This document shows positions 1-8,494 of a stretch of 40,126 bases of DNA, in pieces (position 1 is the first letter of the stretch; every line of letters starts with the position of its first letter). The translations under genes and the position numbers were made by a program. This stretch comes from Chitinophagales bacterium (GTDB lineage: Bacteria; Bacteroidota; Bacteroidia; Chitinophagales; S012-47): assembly GCA_026981615.1 (NCBI GenBank), contig JALSIH010000212.1, forward strand, positions 1 to 40,126, in the 5' to 3' direction. The notes under the pieces are model-generated. The model did no database searches. It saw only the letters and a list, made by a program, of their open reading frames with translations, and was not told the origin of the DNA.

Positions 1-26
1 CGGGATGCGCTGCCAACTGAGCAGTT
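1..26 (-). repeat. Copy 1 of tRNA-like direct repeat (D-arm/anticodon-stem-like), truncated by the window edge
   Basis: cgggatgcgctgccaactgagcagtt. The reverse complement AACTGCTCAGTTGGCAGCGCATCCCG resembles a tRNA D-arm (GCTCAGTTGGNAG.GC). It matches 319-344 at 24/26 positions. Confidence 0.7.
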
Positions 27-282
27 AATTGTGATAATTTTCAATTAAATACTCAATGTATTTTCTGCTCTTCTTCCTTTTAATCTCCAGTTCCCGCCTA
101 TTTGCTTCTATTTTGGTATCAAAGGATTCCAAATATACAAAAGACCAAGGGCCTTTATTTCGTGTGGCTTTAACCTTACCACTATTGTGTTGGATCAAAC
201 GTTCCTCTAAGTTACCGGTATGACCGATATAAAAGCGGTTGCTTTTGCTGGAAATTAATATATATACAAAGAACTTATTCAT
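25..282 (-). CDS. GIY-YIG (URI-like) endonuclease domain protein, 85 aa
   Basis: MNKFFVYILISSKSNRFYIGHTGNLEERLIQHNSGKVKATRNKGPWSFVYLESFDTKIEANRRELEIKRKKSRKYIEYL has the GIY-YIG pattern (VYIL...FYIGHT..LEERL..HN.G....T....PW..VY.E). The listed 151-aa ORF N-terminus reads through a tRNA-like sequence, so the start is moved to the ATG at 282. Confidence 0.9.
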   Translation of the reverse strand: MNKFFVYILISSKSNRFYIGHTGNLEERLIQHNSGKVKATRNKGPWSFVYLESFDTKIEANRRELEIKRKKSRKYIEYLIENYHN

Positions 283-300
283 CTGAACGGTCAATTTAGC

Positions 301-344
301 GACCCTCCCGATTTGCATCGGGATGCGCTGGCAACTGAGCTGTT
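301..344 (-). repeat. Copy 2 of tRNA-like repeat, upstream of the GIY-YIG gene
   Basis: Minus strand reads AGCTCAGTTGCCAGCGCATCCCGATGCAAATCGGGAGGGTCGC: D-arm-like segment, TCCCGA-TGCAAA-TCGGGA stem-loop, variable-loop-like AGGGTCGC, then homology to a tRNA stops. Confidence 0.65.
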
Positions 345-480
345 CCCGTCCGGCTGTCCGGATAAAATCCGGCCCGCAAGCGGATGCAAATATACAATAT
401 TTGGATTTTGGAAAAAGGAATTTGAAGGGAGAAAATAAGGGAATATTTTGCCGGGCCGCTGTCTGCGCAAGTCCGGGCAA

Positions 481-1815
481 TCAGTTCGTGCTTTCCGGAA
501 TCTTCTGCAAGGGCGACCACACAATGAGCAGGAGGGGCAGGGTTAGTATGGCCGGAACGAGATAGAGGTAGTGATAGGGTATCTGAATAAAAGCATAAAA
601 AACGGCCAGGTATATTTTTAGGCTGCCGGTCAGGTAGAGGCGCAGTTCGTATCGCCCTCGATGGCGGAAAAAAAGGAGGGCGGGAAGCAGGACTGCGAGA
701 AGGCTGAGAATAAGGTGGCTGCGCTGCAGTACATGCAGTTTGTGGACGAGATATCCCGGAATATACTCGTAGAAAAAGAGCGCCAGCCCATAGCCCCGGT
801 AGAGATGCCAGGGCCCGGCATCTGCTCCGCGGGGGGTCCATTCGGCCAGGGCGGCCACACTGTGATAACGGTAGCCGTTAAAAAATATGGAGGGATCCTG
901 TAAAAGGAAGGGAAATACATAAATGGCCAGAAAGCCGGCCAGCAATATGATTGCAATGCGTATGGCTTTGCTCCGGAAGGGAGAAAAGAAAAGCGCCAGA
1001 AAATAGAAGGGCGTCCAGAGGACGATGGAAAAGCGGGAAAGCAGCGTGAGGAGGAGGCCGCTGGCAGCAGGCAGGAGGCGCAAAGAAAAGAGAGACAGGG
1101 CGAAGATGAGATAATATCCGGCTATCAGGGCCTCGATGGTAAAAGCGAAAAGTGCAGGGTCGTAGTGGAAGTATAGCGCAGTGAAGGCGAAAGGAAGAAG
1201 CGAGAAGATCATAAAATGTATGTCCTTGTGAAAATGCTTGCGGGCATAGCGGAGAAGAAGAAAGATCGAGAAGAAATAAACGGCAAAGCTCATCCAGCGG
1301 TAGTCGAAGCCGAGCCATTCGGGAAGTAGAAAAGGCAGCCACTGCAGGGGGAGATAGGTGGGATAAAGCGTGTATCCCCAGATATCGATGGGCAGGTAGG
1401 GAAAGGCTCCGCTGAGTAATCTTCGCACCAGCACCATCACCTGCGGGATGATATCGGAGCGGGCGGCATCGTTAACGGCCAGCGGGACACTGCCGATGAT
1501 GGCATCATAGCGCTGTGCAAGAATCAAGAGCAGGAGGAGGGGGAGCAGCCAGGGCAGAAATCTTTTCGCAGATGCTTTGGAAAGGGTGGAGGCGGGCAAG
1601 GTAAACCTCCGGCTGAGCCATGTCACGGCCACTCCGCTAAGCAGGGAGGCCGCCAGCAGAACGAGAGGGCTCAGATGGGGACCCAGGCTGCCCCGGGCAA
1701 ATGTGAGAAGGGCCCATTCGAGGAGGACCGCGGCCGTTACCATCCATCGAATTTTTCGCAGAGACAAGGCCTGCCGGACCGTATTGCCGCCCGGGACACT
1801 TTCAGAGTGGCTCAT
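481..1815 (-). CDS. Polytopic membrane protein, GT-C/DUF2029-like glycosyltransferase candidate
   Basis: 444 aa, many hydrophobic segments. Motif-like stretch SDIIPQVMVLVRRLLSGAFPYLPIDIWGYTLYPTYLPLQWLPFLLPEWLG. Start overlaps the mutS stop (ATGA-type overlap at 1812-1815). Confidence 0.7.
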   Translation of the reverse strand: MSHSESVPGGNTVRQALSLRKIRWMVTAAVLLEWALLTFARGSLGPHLSPLVLLAASLLSGVAVTWLSRRFTLPASTLSKASAKRFLPWLLPLLLLLILAQRYDAIIGSVPLAVNDAARSDIIPQVMVLVRRLLSGAFPYLPIDIWGYTLYPTYLPLQWLPFLLPEWLGFDYRWMSFAVYFFSIFLLLRYARKHFHKDIHFMIFSLLPFAFTALYFHYDPALFAFTIEALIAGYYLIFALSLFSLRLLPAASGLLLTLLSRFSIVLWTPFYFLALFFSPFRSKAIRIAIILLAGFLAIYVFPFLLQDPSIFFNGYRYHSVAALAEWTPRGADAGPWHLYRGYGLALFFYEYIPGYLVHKLHVLQRSHLILSLLAVLLPALLFFRHRGRYELRLYLTGSLKIYLAVFYAFIQIPYHYLYLVPAILTLPLLLIVWSPLQKIPESTN

Positions 1816-4457
1816 CCTTTCAGTTTCTCTTTAAGTTCATTCAGTTTCATCAGGGCTTCTACGGGCGTGAGGGCGTTGATATCGAGACTTCGGAGCATGT
1901 CGGCTACTTCCTGCAGCTCGGGCTGGTCGAGCTGGAAGATACTCAGCTGCATATCTCCGGGTGGGGTTTGTGCCTTCAGTACCTGTTCCGGGTCGCGCCC
2001 GATGCTTTTTTCCTCCAGTTCCTTCAGTATCTGCCGGGCGCGTTCCAGCACTTTGGGCGGCATTCCCGCCATGCGGGCCACATGAATGCCAAAGCTGTGA
2101 TGGCTGCCTCCTTTTTCGAGTTTGCGCAGGAAGAGCACCTTCTTTCCGATTTCGCGTGTGCTTACATGGAAGTTTTTTATCCGCTCCAGTTTTCCTTCCA
2201 ATTCGTTCAGTTCGTGGTAGTGGGTAGCAAAAAGGGTCTTCGGGCGAAACTTGCCGTTGCTGTGCAGATACTCGGCAATCGACCAGGCGATAGAGATGCC
2301 GTCATAGGTGCTTGTGCCACGGCCGATCTCATCGAGGAGGATAAGGCTGCGCTCCGATATATTGTTCAGAATGCTTGCGGTTTCGTTCATTTCCACCATA
2401 AAAGTGGACTCGCCCGAGCTGATATTGTCCGAGGCTCCCACCCGTGTAAATATCTTGTCAACCAGGCCGATGCGTGCTTCGCGGGCGGGGACAAAACTGC
2501 CGGTCTGGGCCATGAGCGTTATCAGGGCCGTCTGGCGCAGCAGGGCCGACTTTCCGCTCATATTGGGGCCTGTGATGATGAGAATCTGCTGGCTGTTGTC
2601 GTCCAGATAGATATCGTTGGGTACATATTGCTCGCCCGGGTCGAGTTGATGCTCGATGACCGGGTGCCTCCCTTCCCGGATATCGATGATGTGCTCATTG
2701 CTGAGATCGGGCCTGCGATAGTTGAGGCGCAGTGCATTGCGGGCAAAAGTGAGCAGGCAGTCGAGCTGCGCAATGATGCGGGCATTTTGCTGAATGGCCT
2801 CCACATGCAGGGCCACTTCGTTCACCAGTTTTTCGAAGAGCTCTTTTTCGAGACTCAGTATTTTATCGCCTGCCGAAAGTATTTTTTCTTCGAGTACCTT
2901 CAGTTCATCGGTGATGTAGCGCTCGGCACTTACCAGTGTTTGTTTGCGCACCCATTCGGGCGGCACCTTTTCTTTGTGTGTATTGCGCACCTCGAGGTAA
3001 TATCCGAAGACATTGTTGTAGCCGATTTTGAGCGAGGCAATGCCCGTTCTCAGCATTTCCCTCTCCTGAAGGGCCGCCAGACGTCCTTTGCTGTTTTTGA
3101 CCAGGTCGCGCAATTCATCAAGTGCCGGTTCAACTCCTTCGGCAATGGTATGTCCTTTTTCCAGGCTCACGGGTGCCTGCTCCGAGAGGGTGTTTTTTAT
3201 TTTTTTTCTGATCAGTTCGCAGGGGTTGATTTGTTCGCCCAGTGCCGCCAGTTCCTTCGATTCCGAAGCGAGTGCCGCCTGGCGTATGGGCAGCATGGCT
3301 TCCAGCGCCCTGTGCAGGGCAAGCAGTTCGCGGGGGTTGATGCGTTTCAGGGCCACCTTGGAGATGATGCGTTCCACATCTCCCATCTTTTTGATTTCCG
3401 GCTCCATCTTTTCGCTCAGTTCCCTGTTTTTTACGAGATGTTCCACGGCATTGAGGCGGTAGTTGATGGCATCGACATTCTTAAGGGGCAATACCAGCCA
3501 CTGTCGCAGGAGCCGGGCGCCCATGGGGCTTTGTGTCTGATCCAGCACTTCGAGCAGCGAAGTGCCGCTTTCGAAAGGCGTGGAAAGCAACTCGAGATTG
3601 CGGATGGTAAAGCGGTCGAGCCAGACGTGGTCTTCCTCCGGAATGCGGGCGATGCGGGTGATATGCCCGATATTGGGGTGCTCGGTCTCGTCCAAATAGT
3701 GCAGAGCCGCTCCCGCGGCCGCAATGGCGGCTTCCATGCCTTCGATGCCAAAGCCTTTGAGGCTGGCCGTGCCGAAATGCCGCAAGAGCTTCTCGAGGGC
3801 AAATTCTGCACTGAAAATCCACTCGTCCAGCGGATATACATAAAATTGCTGCCCGAAAAGTTCATGAAATTTTTTGACCCGCGGGCGCGAGACGATGATC
3901 TCGCTCGGCAGAAATCCCTGAATCAGCTTGTCGATGTATTCCCGCGATCCCGAGCTGGCAAGAAACTCTCCGGTACTGACATCCAGCAGGGCCAGGCCAA
4001 ACTCGTTGCGTTCAAAACTGATGGCTGCCAGGAAATTATTCGATTTGTGATCCAGAATCTGATCATTGAGGGCCACCCCGGGGGTGACCAGTTCTGTGAC
4101 ACCCCGCTTGACAATGCTTTTGGTGCTTTTCGGGTCTTCCAGCTGGTCGCAGATGGCTACCCGGTAGCCGGCTTTCACCAGTTTGGGCAGGTAGGTCTCG
4201 AGGGCATGATGCGGAAATCCGGCCAGCTCGACCTCCGAGGCCGATCCGTTGGCCCGTTTGGTGAGGACAATGCCGAGGGTGCGGGCCGTGGTCACCGCAT
4301 CGCTGCCGAAGGTCTCGTAGAAGTCGCCCACACGGAACAGCAGCAGCGCATCGGGGTATTTGGCCTTGATGCGTTTGTACTGTGCCATCAAAGGGGTTTC
4401 CTTTGCTTTGGGCCGGCTGCCTTTGGAGCTTTTTTTATGGGTCGAAATATTTGCCAA
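1812..4457 (-). CDS. mutS: DNA mismatch repair protein MutS (start uncertain, possible TTG at 4457; ORF open to 4541)
   Basis: KAKETPLMAQYKRIKAKYPDALLLFRVGDFYETFG, ITGPNMSGKSALLRQTALI (Walker A), LLDEIGRGTSTYDGISIAWSIAEYL, FATHYHELNEL are MutS hallmarks. Confidence 0.97.
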   Translation of the reverse strand: MANISTHKKSSKGSRPKAKETPLMAQYKRIKAKYPDALLLFRVGDFYETFGSDAVTTARTLGIVLTKRANGSASEVELAGFPHHALETYLPKLVKAGYRVAICDQLEDPKSTKSIVKRGVTELVTPGVALNDQILDHKSNNFLAAISFERNEFGLALLDVSTGEFLASSGSREYIDKLIQGFLPSEIIVSRPRVKKFHELFGQQFYVYPLDEWIFSAEFALEKLLRHFGTASLKGFGIEGMEAAIAAAGAALHYLDETEHPNIGHITRIARIPEEDHVWLDRFTIRNLELLSTPFESGTSLLEVLDQTQSPMGARLLRQWLVLPLKNVDAINYRLNAVEHLVKNRELSEKMEPEIKKMGDVERIISKVALKRINPRELLALHRALEAMLPIRQAALASESKELAALGEQINPCELIRKKIKNTLSEQAPVSLEKGHTIAEGVEPALDELRDLVKNSKGRLAALQEREMLRTGIASLKIGYNNVFGYYLEVRNTHKEKVPPEWVRKQTLVSAERYITDELKVLEEKILSAGDKILSLEKELFEKLVNEVALHVEAIQQNARIIAQLDCLLTFARNALRLNYRRPDLSNEHIIDIREGRHPVIEHQLDPGEQYVPNDIYLDDNSQQILIITGPNMSGKSALLRQTALITLMAQTGSFVPAREARIGLVDKIFTRVGASDNISSGESTFMVEMNETASILNNISERSLILLDEIGRGTSTYDGISIAWSIAEYLHSNGKFRPKTLFATHYHELNELEGKLERIKNFHVSTREIGKKVLFLRKLEKGGSHHSFGIHVARMAGMPPKVLERARQILKELEEKSIGRDPEQVLKAQTPPGDMQLSIFQLDQPELQEVADMLRSLDINALTPVEALMKLNELKEKLKG

Positions 4458-4522
4458 TATTTGTATCCTGATTTTGCAAAGCGAAGATAAAACAACTAAA
4501 ATAGGACTGAAAGTTAGGTCGC

Positions 4523-5107
4523 TTGCAATTGTTCTCAACAAAAATGCTGTGGATGCAGAGTTTCAGGAAAAAAAAGATCGCGGAACTGGGCCGCATCGAC
4601 CCGCTTCGATACAGGGAGTTGCCGCGCTTGCCCCTTGCCGTTTGGCTCGACCGCATTCGCAGCCATCACAATGTGGGCTCGGTGTTTCGCACGGCCGATG
4701 CTTTCCGTGTGGCACACATTTACCTCGGGGGCTACACTCCGGCTCCTCCGCACCGCGACATTCACAAAACCGCCCTCGGAGCCACCGAAACGGTCGCCTG
4801 GTCGTCAGAGCCGGAGAGCCTGGCCGGCCTCCGCAGGCGCAAGGAAGAGGGATATACGATCGTGGGGGTCGAGCAGGCTTTCGGCAGCATTCCCCTGCAA
4901 GCGTTTGAAGTGGACAAAAACGCCCGCTATCTCCTCGTTCTGGGCAACGAGGTGAACGGCATCGATGAGGAGCTGATGGGCGAACTCGATCATTGCATCG
5001 AAATTCCCCAGTTTGGCAGCAAGCACTCATTGAATATTTCGGTAGCGGCCGGGCTTCTCATCTGGCATTTTGCCGCGGCTTTCGGATTCAAAGCGGGAGC
5101 GGAGTGA
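4523..5107 (+). CDS. TrmH/SpoU-family RNA methyltransferase (start may be an internal ATG at 4544 or 4553)
   Basis: SHHNVGSVFRTADAF, LVLGNEVNGIDEELM, IEIPQFGSKHSLNISVAAGLLIWH are SpoU motifs 1-3. Confidence 0.93.
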   Translation: MQLFSTKMLWMQSFRKKKIAELGRIDPLRYRELPRLPLAVWLDRIRSHHNVGSVFRTADAFRVAHIYLGGYTPAPPHRDIHKTALGATETVAWSSEPESLAGLRRRKEEGYTIVGVEQAFGSIPLQAFEVDKNARYLLVLGNEVNGIDEELMGELDHCIEIPQFGSKHSLNISVAAGLLIWHFAAAFGFKAGAE

Positions 5108-5115
5108 GGAAGTGT

Positions 5116-5904
5116 ATGAGAACCCGGGACATGCTGGGCCGCCAGGTGGAAATCCCGGAGGATCTGCAGCGCATTGTTTCTCTCGTTCCCTCGCAGACCG
5201 AGCTGCTTTATGACCTCGGCCTCGACAGGGAAGTCAGGGGCATCACGCGCTTTTGCATACATCCGGAGCACTGGTACCGGAGCAAGACCCGCGTGGGAGG
5301 TACCAAAAAACTGCACCTTGACAAGATCCGGGCGCTGGCTCCCGATTTGATCATTGCCAACAAAGAAGAAAACAGGAAGGAAGAAATTGATGCGCTTGCC
5401 GATGAGTTTCCGGTCTGGATCAGCGATGTAAAAAATCTGGAGGAAGCACTTGCGATGATTTCGGGTGTGGGCCGCATCTGCGGACGTCAGGAAAAGGCAC
5501 ATGCCGTCTGCCGTGAGATTGTGCAAGCATTTGAGGCGCTCAGACGGGTACAGCCGCTGCAGGTGGCCTACCTCATCTGGGAAGAGCCCCTGATGGTGGT
5601 CGGGGGCAATACCTTTATTAATGATATCCTGCAACGATGGGGCCTTTACAATATATATGAAAAACACGGGCGATATCCGTGTACCGATCCGGATGAGCTC
5701 AAAAGCCTGTCGCCCGATCTGCTCATTCTGGCATCCGAACCTTTTCCTTTTCAGGAAAAACACGCCAGGCATCTGCAGGCGTGGATGCCGGGTGTGCAGA
5801 CCGTCATTGCCGATGGGGAGCTTTTTTCCTGGTACGGGAGCCGTTTGCGCCATACTCCGGCCTATCTCAACCGCCTGGCCGCTTCCCTGCAAATATTGAA
5901 ATAA
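5116..5904 (+). CDS. Helical-backbone metal receptor / BtuF-like ABC substrate-binding-domain protein, apparently without a signal peptide
   Basis: RIVSLVPSQTELLYDLGLDREVRGITRFCIHPE...RALAPDLIIANKEENRKEEIDAL. In-frame ATG at 5116 follows the upstream stop at 5107. The listed upstream extension overlaps the methyltransferase gene. Confidence 0.85.
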   Translation: MRTRDMLGRQVEIPEDLQRIVSLVPSQTELLYDLGLDREVRGITRFCIHPEHWYRSKTRVGGTKKLHLDKIRALAPDLIIANKEENRKEEIDALADEFPVWISDVKNLEEALAMISGVGRICGRQEKAHAVCREIVQAFEALRRVQPLQVAYLIWEEPLMVVGGNTFINDILQRWGLYNIYEKHGRYPCTDPDELKSLSPDLLILASEPFPFQEKHARHLQAWMPGVQTVIADGELFSWYGSRLRHTPAYLNRLAASLQILK

Positions 5905-5943
5905 AAGTGAGGAGAAAGCACCTCCGCTGCCCGGGGGAAATGT

Positions 5944-5951
5944 TATATTTG
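5944..5951 (+). promoter_or_regulatory. Putative Bacteroidota -7 box (TATATTTG) upstream of the aldolase gene
   Basis: Matches TAnnTTTG about 25 nt before ATG 5977. No convincing -33 element identified. Confidence 0.45.
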
Positions 5952-5976
5952 CTGCGAAAAATCAAACTGAAATATC

Positions 5977-7050
5977 ATGAGCACGGACCAGATCATTCGC
6001 CTTCTCGGTGACAAAGCGGAATACCTTCTGCAGCATGAAAGCAAAAGCATTCCGCGAGATCTTTTGCACCTTCCCGGCCCCGATTTTATCGACCGGGTTT
6101 GGATCGACTCGGACCGCAATCCGCGGGTTCTCAATTCCCTGCAAACCCTCTTCAGTCACGGACGCCTGGGCGGTACGGGATACCTTTCCATTTTGCCGGT
6201 GGATCAGGGCATTGAGCACAGTGCCGGAGCTTCTTTTGCAAAGAATCCCCTCTATTTCGATCCGGAGAACATTGTAAAGCTGGCCATCGAAGGGGGTGCA
6301 AATGCCGTGGCTTCCACTTTTGGTGTGCTCGGAGCGGTGGCCCGGAAGTATGCACATAAAATTCCTTTCATCGTGAAGATCAATCACAATGAACTGCTGA
6401 CCTATCCGAACAGCTATGATCAGATCATGTTTGGCAGCGTAGAGGAAGCCTGGAACATGGGAGCCGTGGCCGTGGGAGCGACCATTTATTTCGGTTCGCC
6501 CGAATCCAACCGCCAGATTATCGAAGTGGCGGAAGCCTTCGAGCGGGCCCACGAGCTGGGAATGGCTACCATTCTGTGGTGCTACCTGCGCAACAGCGCC
6601 TTCAAGAAAGACGGGGTGGATTACCATACGGCTGCCGACCTGACGGGCCAGGCCAATCACCTCGGGGTGACCATACAGGCCGACATTGTAAAACAGAAAC
6701 TGCCGACCACCAATGGCGGCTACAAAGCACTGAATACGGGGGGCAGCAGCTACGGAAAACTGGATGAGCGCATCTATACGGAGCTGAGCAGCGATCATCC
6801 CATTGACCTGACACGCTATCAGGTGGCCAACGGCTACATGGGTCGTGCCGGTCTTATCAACTCGGGCGGGGCTTCAAGCGGGGCCTCCGACCTGGCACAG
6901 GCAGTCGAAACGGCCGTGATCAACAAGCGGGCCGGTGGCATGGGTCTGATTTCCGGAAGAAAGGCCTTTCAACGGCCAATGAAAGAAGGAGTGGAAATTT
7001 TGAATGCCATACAGGATGTCTACCTCAACAAAGAGATCGACATCGCTTAA
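5977..7050 (+). CDS. fbaB: Class I (DhnA-type) fructose-bisphosphate aldolase
   Basis: [50 protein letters not shown]...[10 protein letters not shown]...[41 protein letters not shown]. Confidence 0.93.
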   Translation: MSTDQIIRLLGDKAEYLLQHESKSIPRDLLHLPGPDFIDRVWIDSDRNPRVLNSLQTLFSHGRLGGTGYLSILPVDQGIEHSAGASFAKNPLYFDPENIVKLAIEGGANAVASTFGVLGAVARKYAHKIPFIVKINHNELLTYPNSYDQIMFGSVEEAWNMGAVAVGATIYFGSPESNRQIIEVAEAFERAHELGMATILWCYLRNSAFKKDGVDYHTAADLTGQANHLGVTIQADIVKQKLPTTNGGYKALNTGGSSYGKLDERIYTELSSDHPIDLTRYQVANGYMGRAGLINSGGASSGASDLAQAVETAVINKRAGGMGLISGRKAFQRPMKEGVEILNAIQDVYLNKEIDIA

Positions 7051-7113
7051 GTATTTTGCACACTCCTCTTTTAATACTACCTTTAATTTCGTTCACCCGA
7101 ATAAGGAACTTTT

Positions 7114-7962
7114 ATGAGCTGGTTCAGACGACTTAGGGAAGGGATCACTACTTCTACCATCGAAAAAAAAGAAGCTCCGGACGGACTTTGGCACAAGTGC
7201 AAAGGCTGCGGAGAAACGATTCCGATGAAGAAATACAAAGAAAACCTTTGGGTTTGCCCTTCCTGCGCGCTGCACGGCCGCATCGATTCTTTGGAGTATT
7301 TCCAGTTTCTTTTTGATGATCCCGACCGGGTTTCCCTCCTTTTTGAACATCTCGACCCGGTGGACATGTTGCGCTTCGAGGATTTGAAACCTTATACACA
7401 GCGCCTGAAAGAGGCCAAAGCCAAAAACAGGGTCAGCGAGGCAATCACGGTGGCCACGGGCGACATCAATGAAAAAGCCTGGGTGATAGCCGCCATGAAT
7501 TTTAAATTCATCGGAGGGTCTATGGGTTCGGTGGTCGGAGAGCGTATCTCGAGGGCTATCGACTATGCCATTGAGCAGAAACTGCCCCTGCTCATTATCT
7601 CAAAAAGCGGAGGCGCCCGCATGATGGAGGCGGCTTTTTCGCTCATGCAGATGGCCAAAACCTCGGCCCGCCTGACCCGCCTGGCCGAAGCCGGCCTGCC
7701 CTATATTTCGCTGATGACCGACCCGACCACGGGCGGTGTCACCGCCAGCTATGCCATGCTCGGGGATATCAATATCGCTGAACCCGGTGCCCTCATCGGT
7801 TTTGCCGGCCCCCGTGTGATCAAAGAAACCATCAAGCGCGATCTTCCCGAAGGCTTCCAGCGCTCCGAGTTCCTGCTCGAAAAAGGTTTTCTCGATTTTA
7901 TCGTTCACCGGCACGAACTCAAAGAGAAGCTCACTGAGATGCGATCTTATTTTCTGGACTGA
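7114..7962 (+). CDS. accD: Acetyl-CoA carboxylase carboxyltransferase subunit beta
   Basis: Zinc ribbon CKGCGETIPMKKYKENLWVCPSCALHGRI; SGGARMMEAAFSLMQMAKTSARL; PTTGGVTASYAMLGDINIAEPGALIGFAGPRVI. Confidence 0.97.
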   Translation: MSWFRRLREGITTSTIEKKEAPDGLWHKCKGCGETIPMKKYKENLWVCPSCALHGRIDSLEYFQFLFDDPDRVSLLFEHLDPVDMLRFEDLKPYTQRLKEAKAKNRVSEAITVATGDINEKAWVIAAMNFKFIGGSMGSVVGERISRAIDYAIEQKLPLLIISKSGGARMMEAAFSLMQMAKTSARLTRLAEAGLPYISLMTDPTTGGVTASYAMLGDINIAEPGALIGFAGPRVIKETIKRDLPEGFQRSEFLLEKGFLDFIVHRHELKEKLTEMRSYFLD

Positions 7963-8004
7963 AGCTGCCGGCATTTTTTCTCCGAATAATAACTTGCTTT
8001 TTCA

Positions 8005-8012
8005 TAACTTTG
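8005..8012 (+). promoter_or_regulatory. Putative -7 box TAACTTTG for rpsO
   Basis: cataacTTTGCacc, TAnnTTTG, about 40 nt upstream of the rpsO ATG. Confidence 0.5.
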
Positions 8013-8051
8013 CACCTCGAAAAACAGTAAGAGAATTAAATCAGTATTACC

Positions 8052-8324
8052 ATGCCTTACATGACGAAGGAAACCAAAACGGAGATTTTTAAAGAATATG
8101 GAGGAAGCGAAGAAAACACCGGATCGATCGAAGGTCAGGTAGCGCTTCTTACTTTAAGGATCAAAGAAATTTCCGACCACCTCAAAACACACAAAAAAGA
8201 TCACTCCACCCGGAGGGCGTTGCTCAAAATGGTAGGTCAGCGAAAAAGACTGCTCAAATATCTGGCAAAACGTGATATCAATGGCTACCGTGAGCTTATT
8301 AAGAAACTCGGAATCAGGAAATAA
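8052..8324 (+). CDS. rpsO: 30S ribosomal protein S15
   Basis: [67 protein letters not shown]. Confidence 0.98.
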   Translation: MPYMTKETKTEIFKEYGGSEENTGSIEGQVALLTLRIKEISDHLKTHKKDHSTRRALLKMVGQRKRLLKYLAKRDINGYRELIKKLGIRK

Positions 8325-8347
8325 TCTCCTGTTCTTACCGAACGCAT

Positions 8348-8456
8348 ACAAGGGACTTGCTGCCAGCGGATGATTGACACCGGCTTGCTTGCGCAGCTTT
8401 TGCTGCGGCATGGCAATGCATGGTGACGGCCCGGCCGCTCTGCCCTTGTTTTTTTA
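8348..8456 (+). other. Nested inverted-repeat RNA structure plus T-tract in the rpsO-pnp intergenic region (terminator or pnp-leader candidate)
   Basis: Co-nested stems: ACAAGGG 8348-8354 / CCCTTGT 8443-8449; AGCGG 8365-8369 / CCGCT 8435-8439; CACC 8378-8381 / GGTG 8422-8425; TTGC 8385-8388 / GCAA 8413-8416; CGCAGC 8392-8397 - TTTT - GCTGCG 8402-8407. Followed by a run of T. Confidence 0.5.
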
Positions 8457-8494
8457 TATACATATACGATACATTACACGAAAACGAAAAGAAG

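Noticed and set aside
283-480. N-terminal 66 aa of the listed 151-aa GIY-YIG ORF
   Set aside because: It translates through a tRNA-like repeat and an AT-rich spacer. The GIY-YIG domain starts at the ATG at 282.
1968-4490. 840-aa ORF on the plus strand, fully antisense to mutS
   Set aside because: The opposite strand is unmistakably mutS. The antisense translation shows no domain motifs and is His/Phe/Gly-rich in the way expected from reversed codon bias in a GC-rich gene. Worth only a quick Ribo-seq check.
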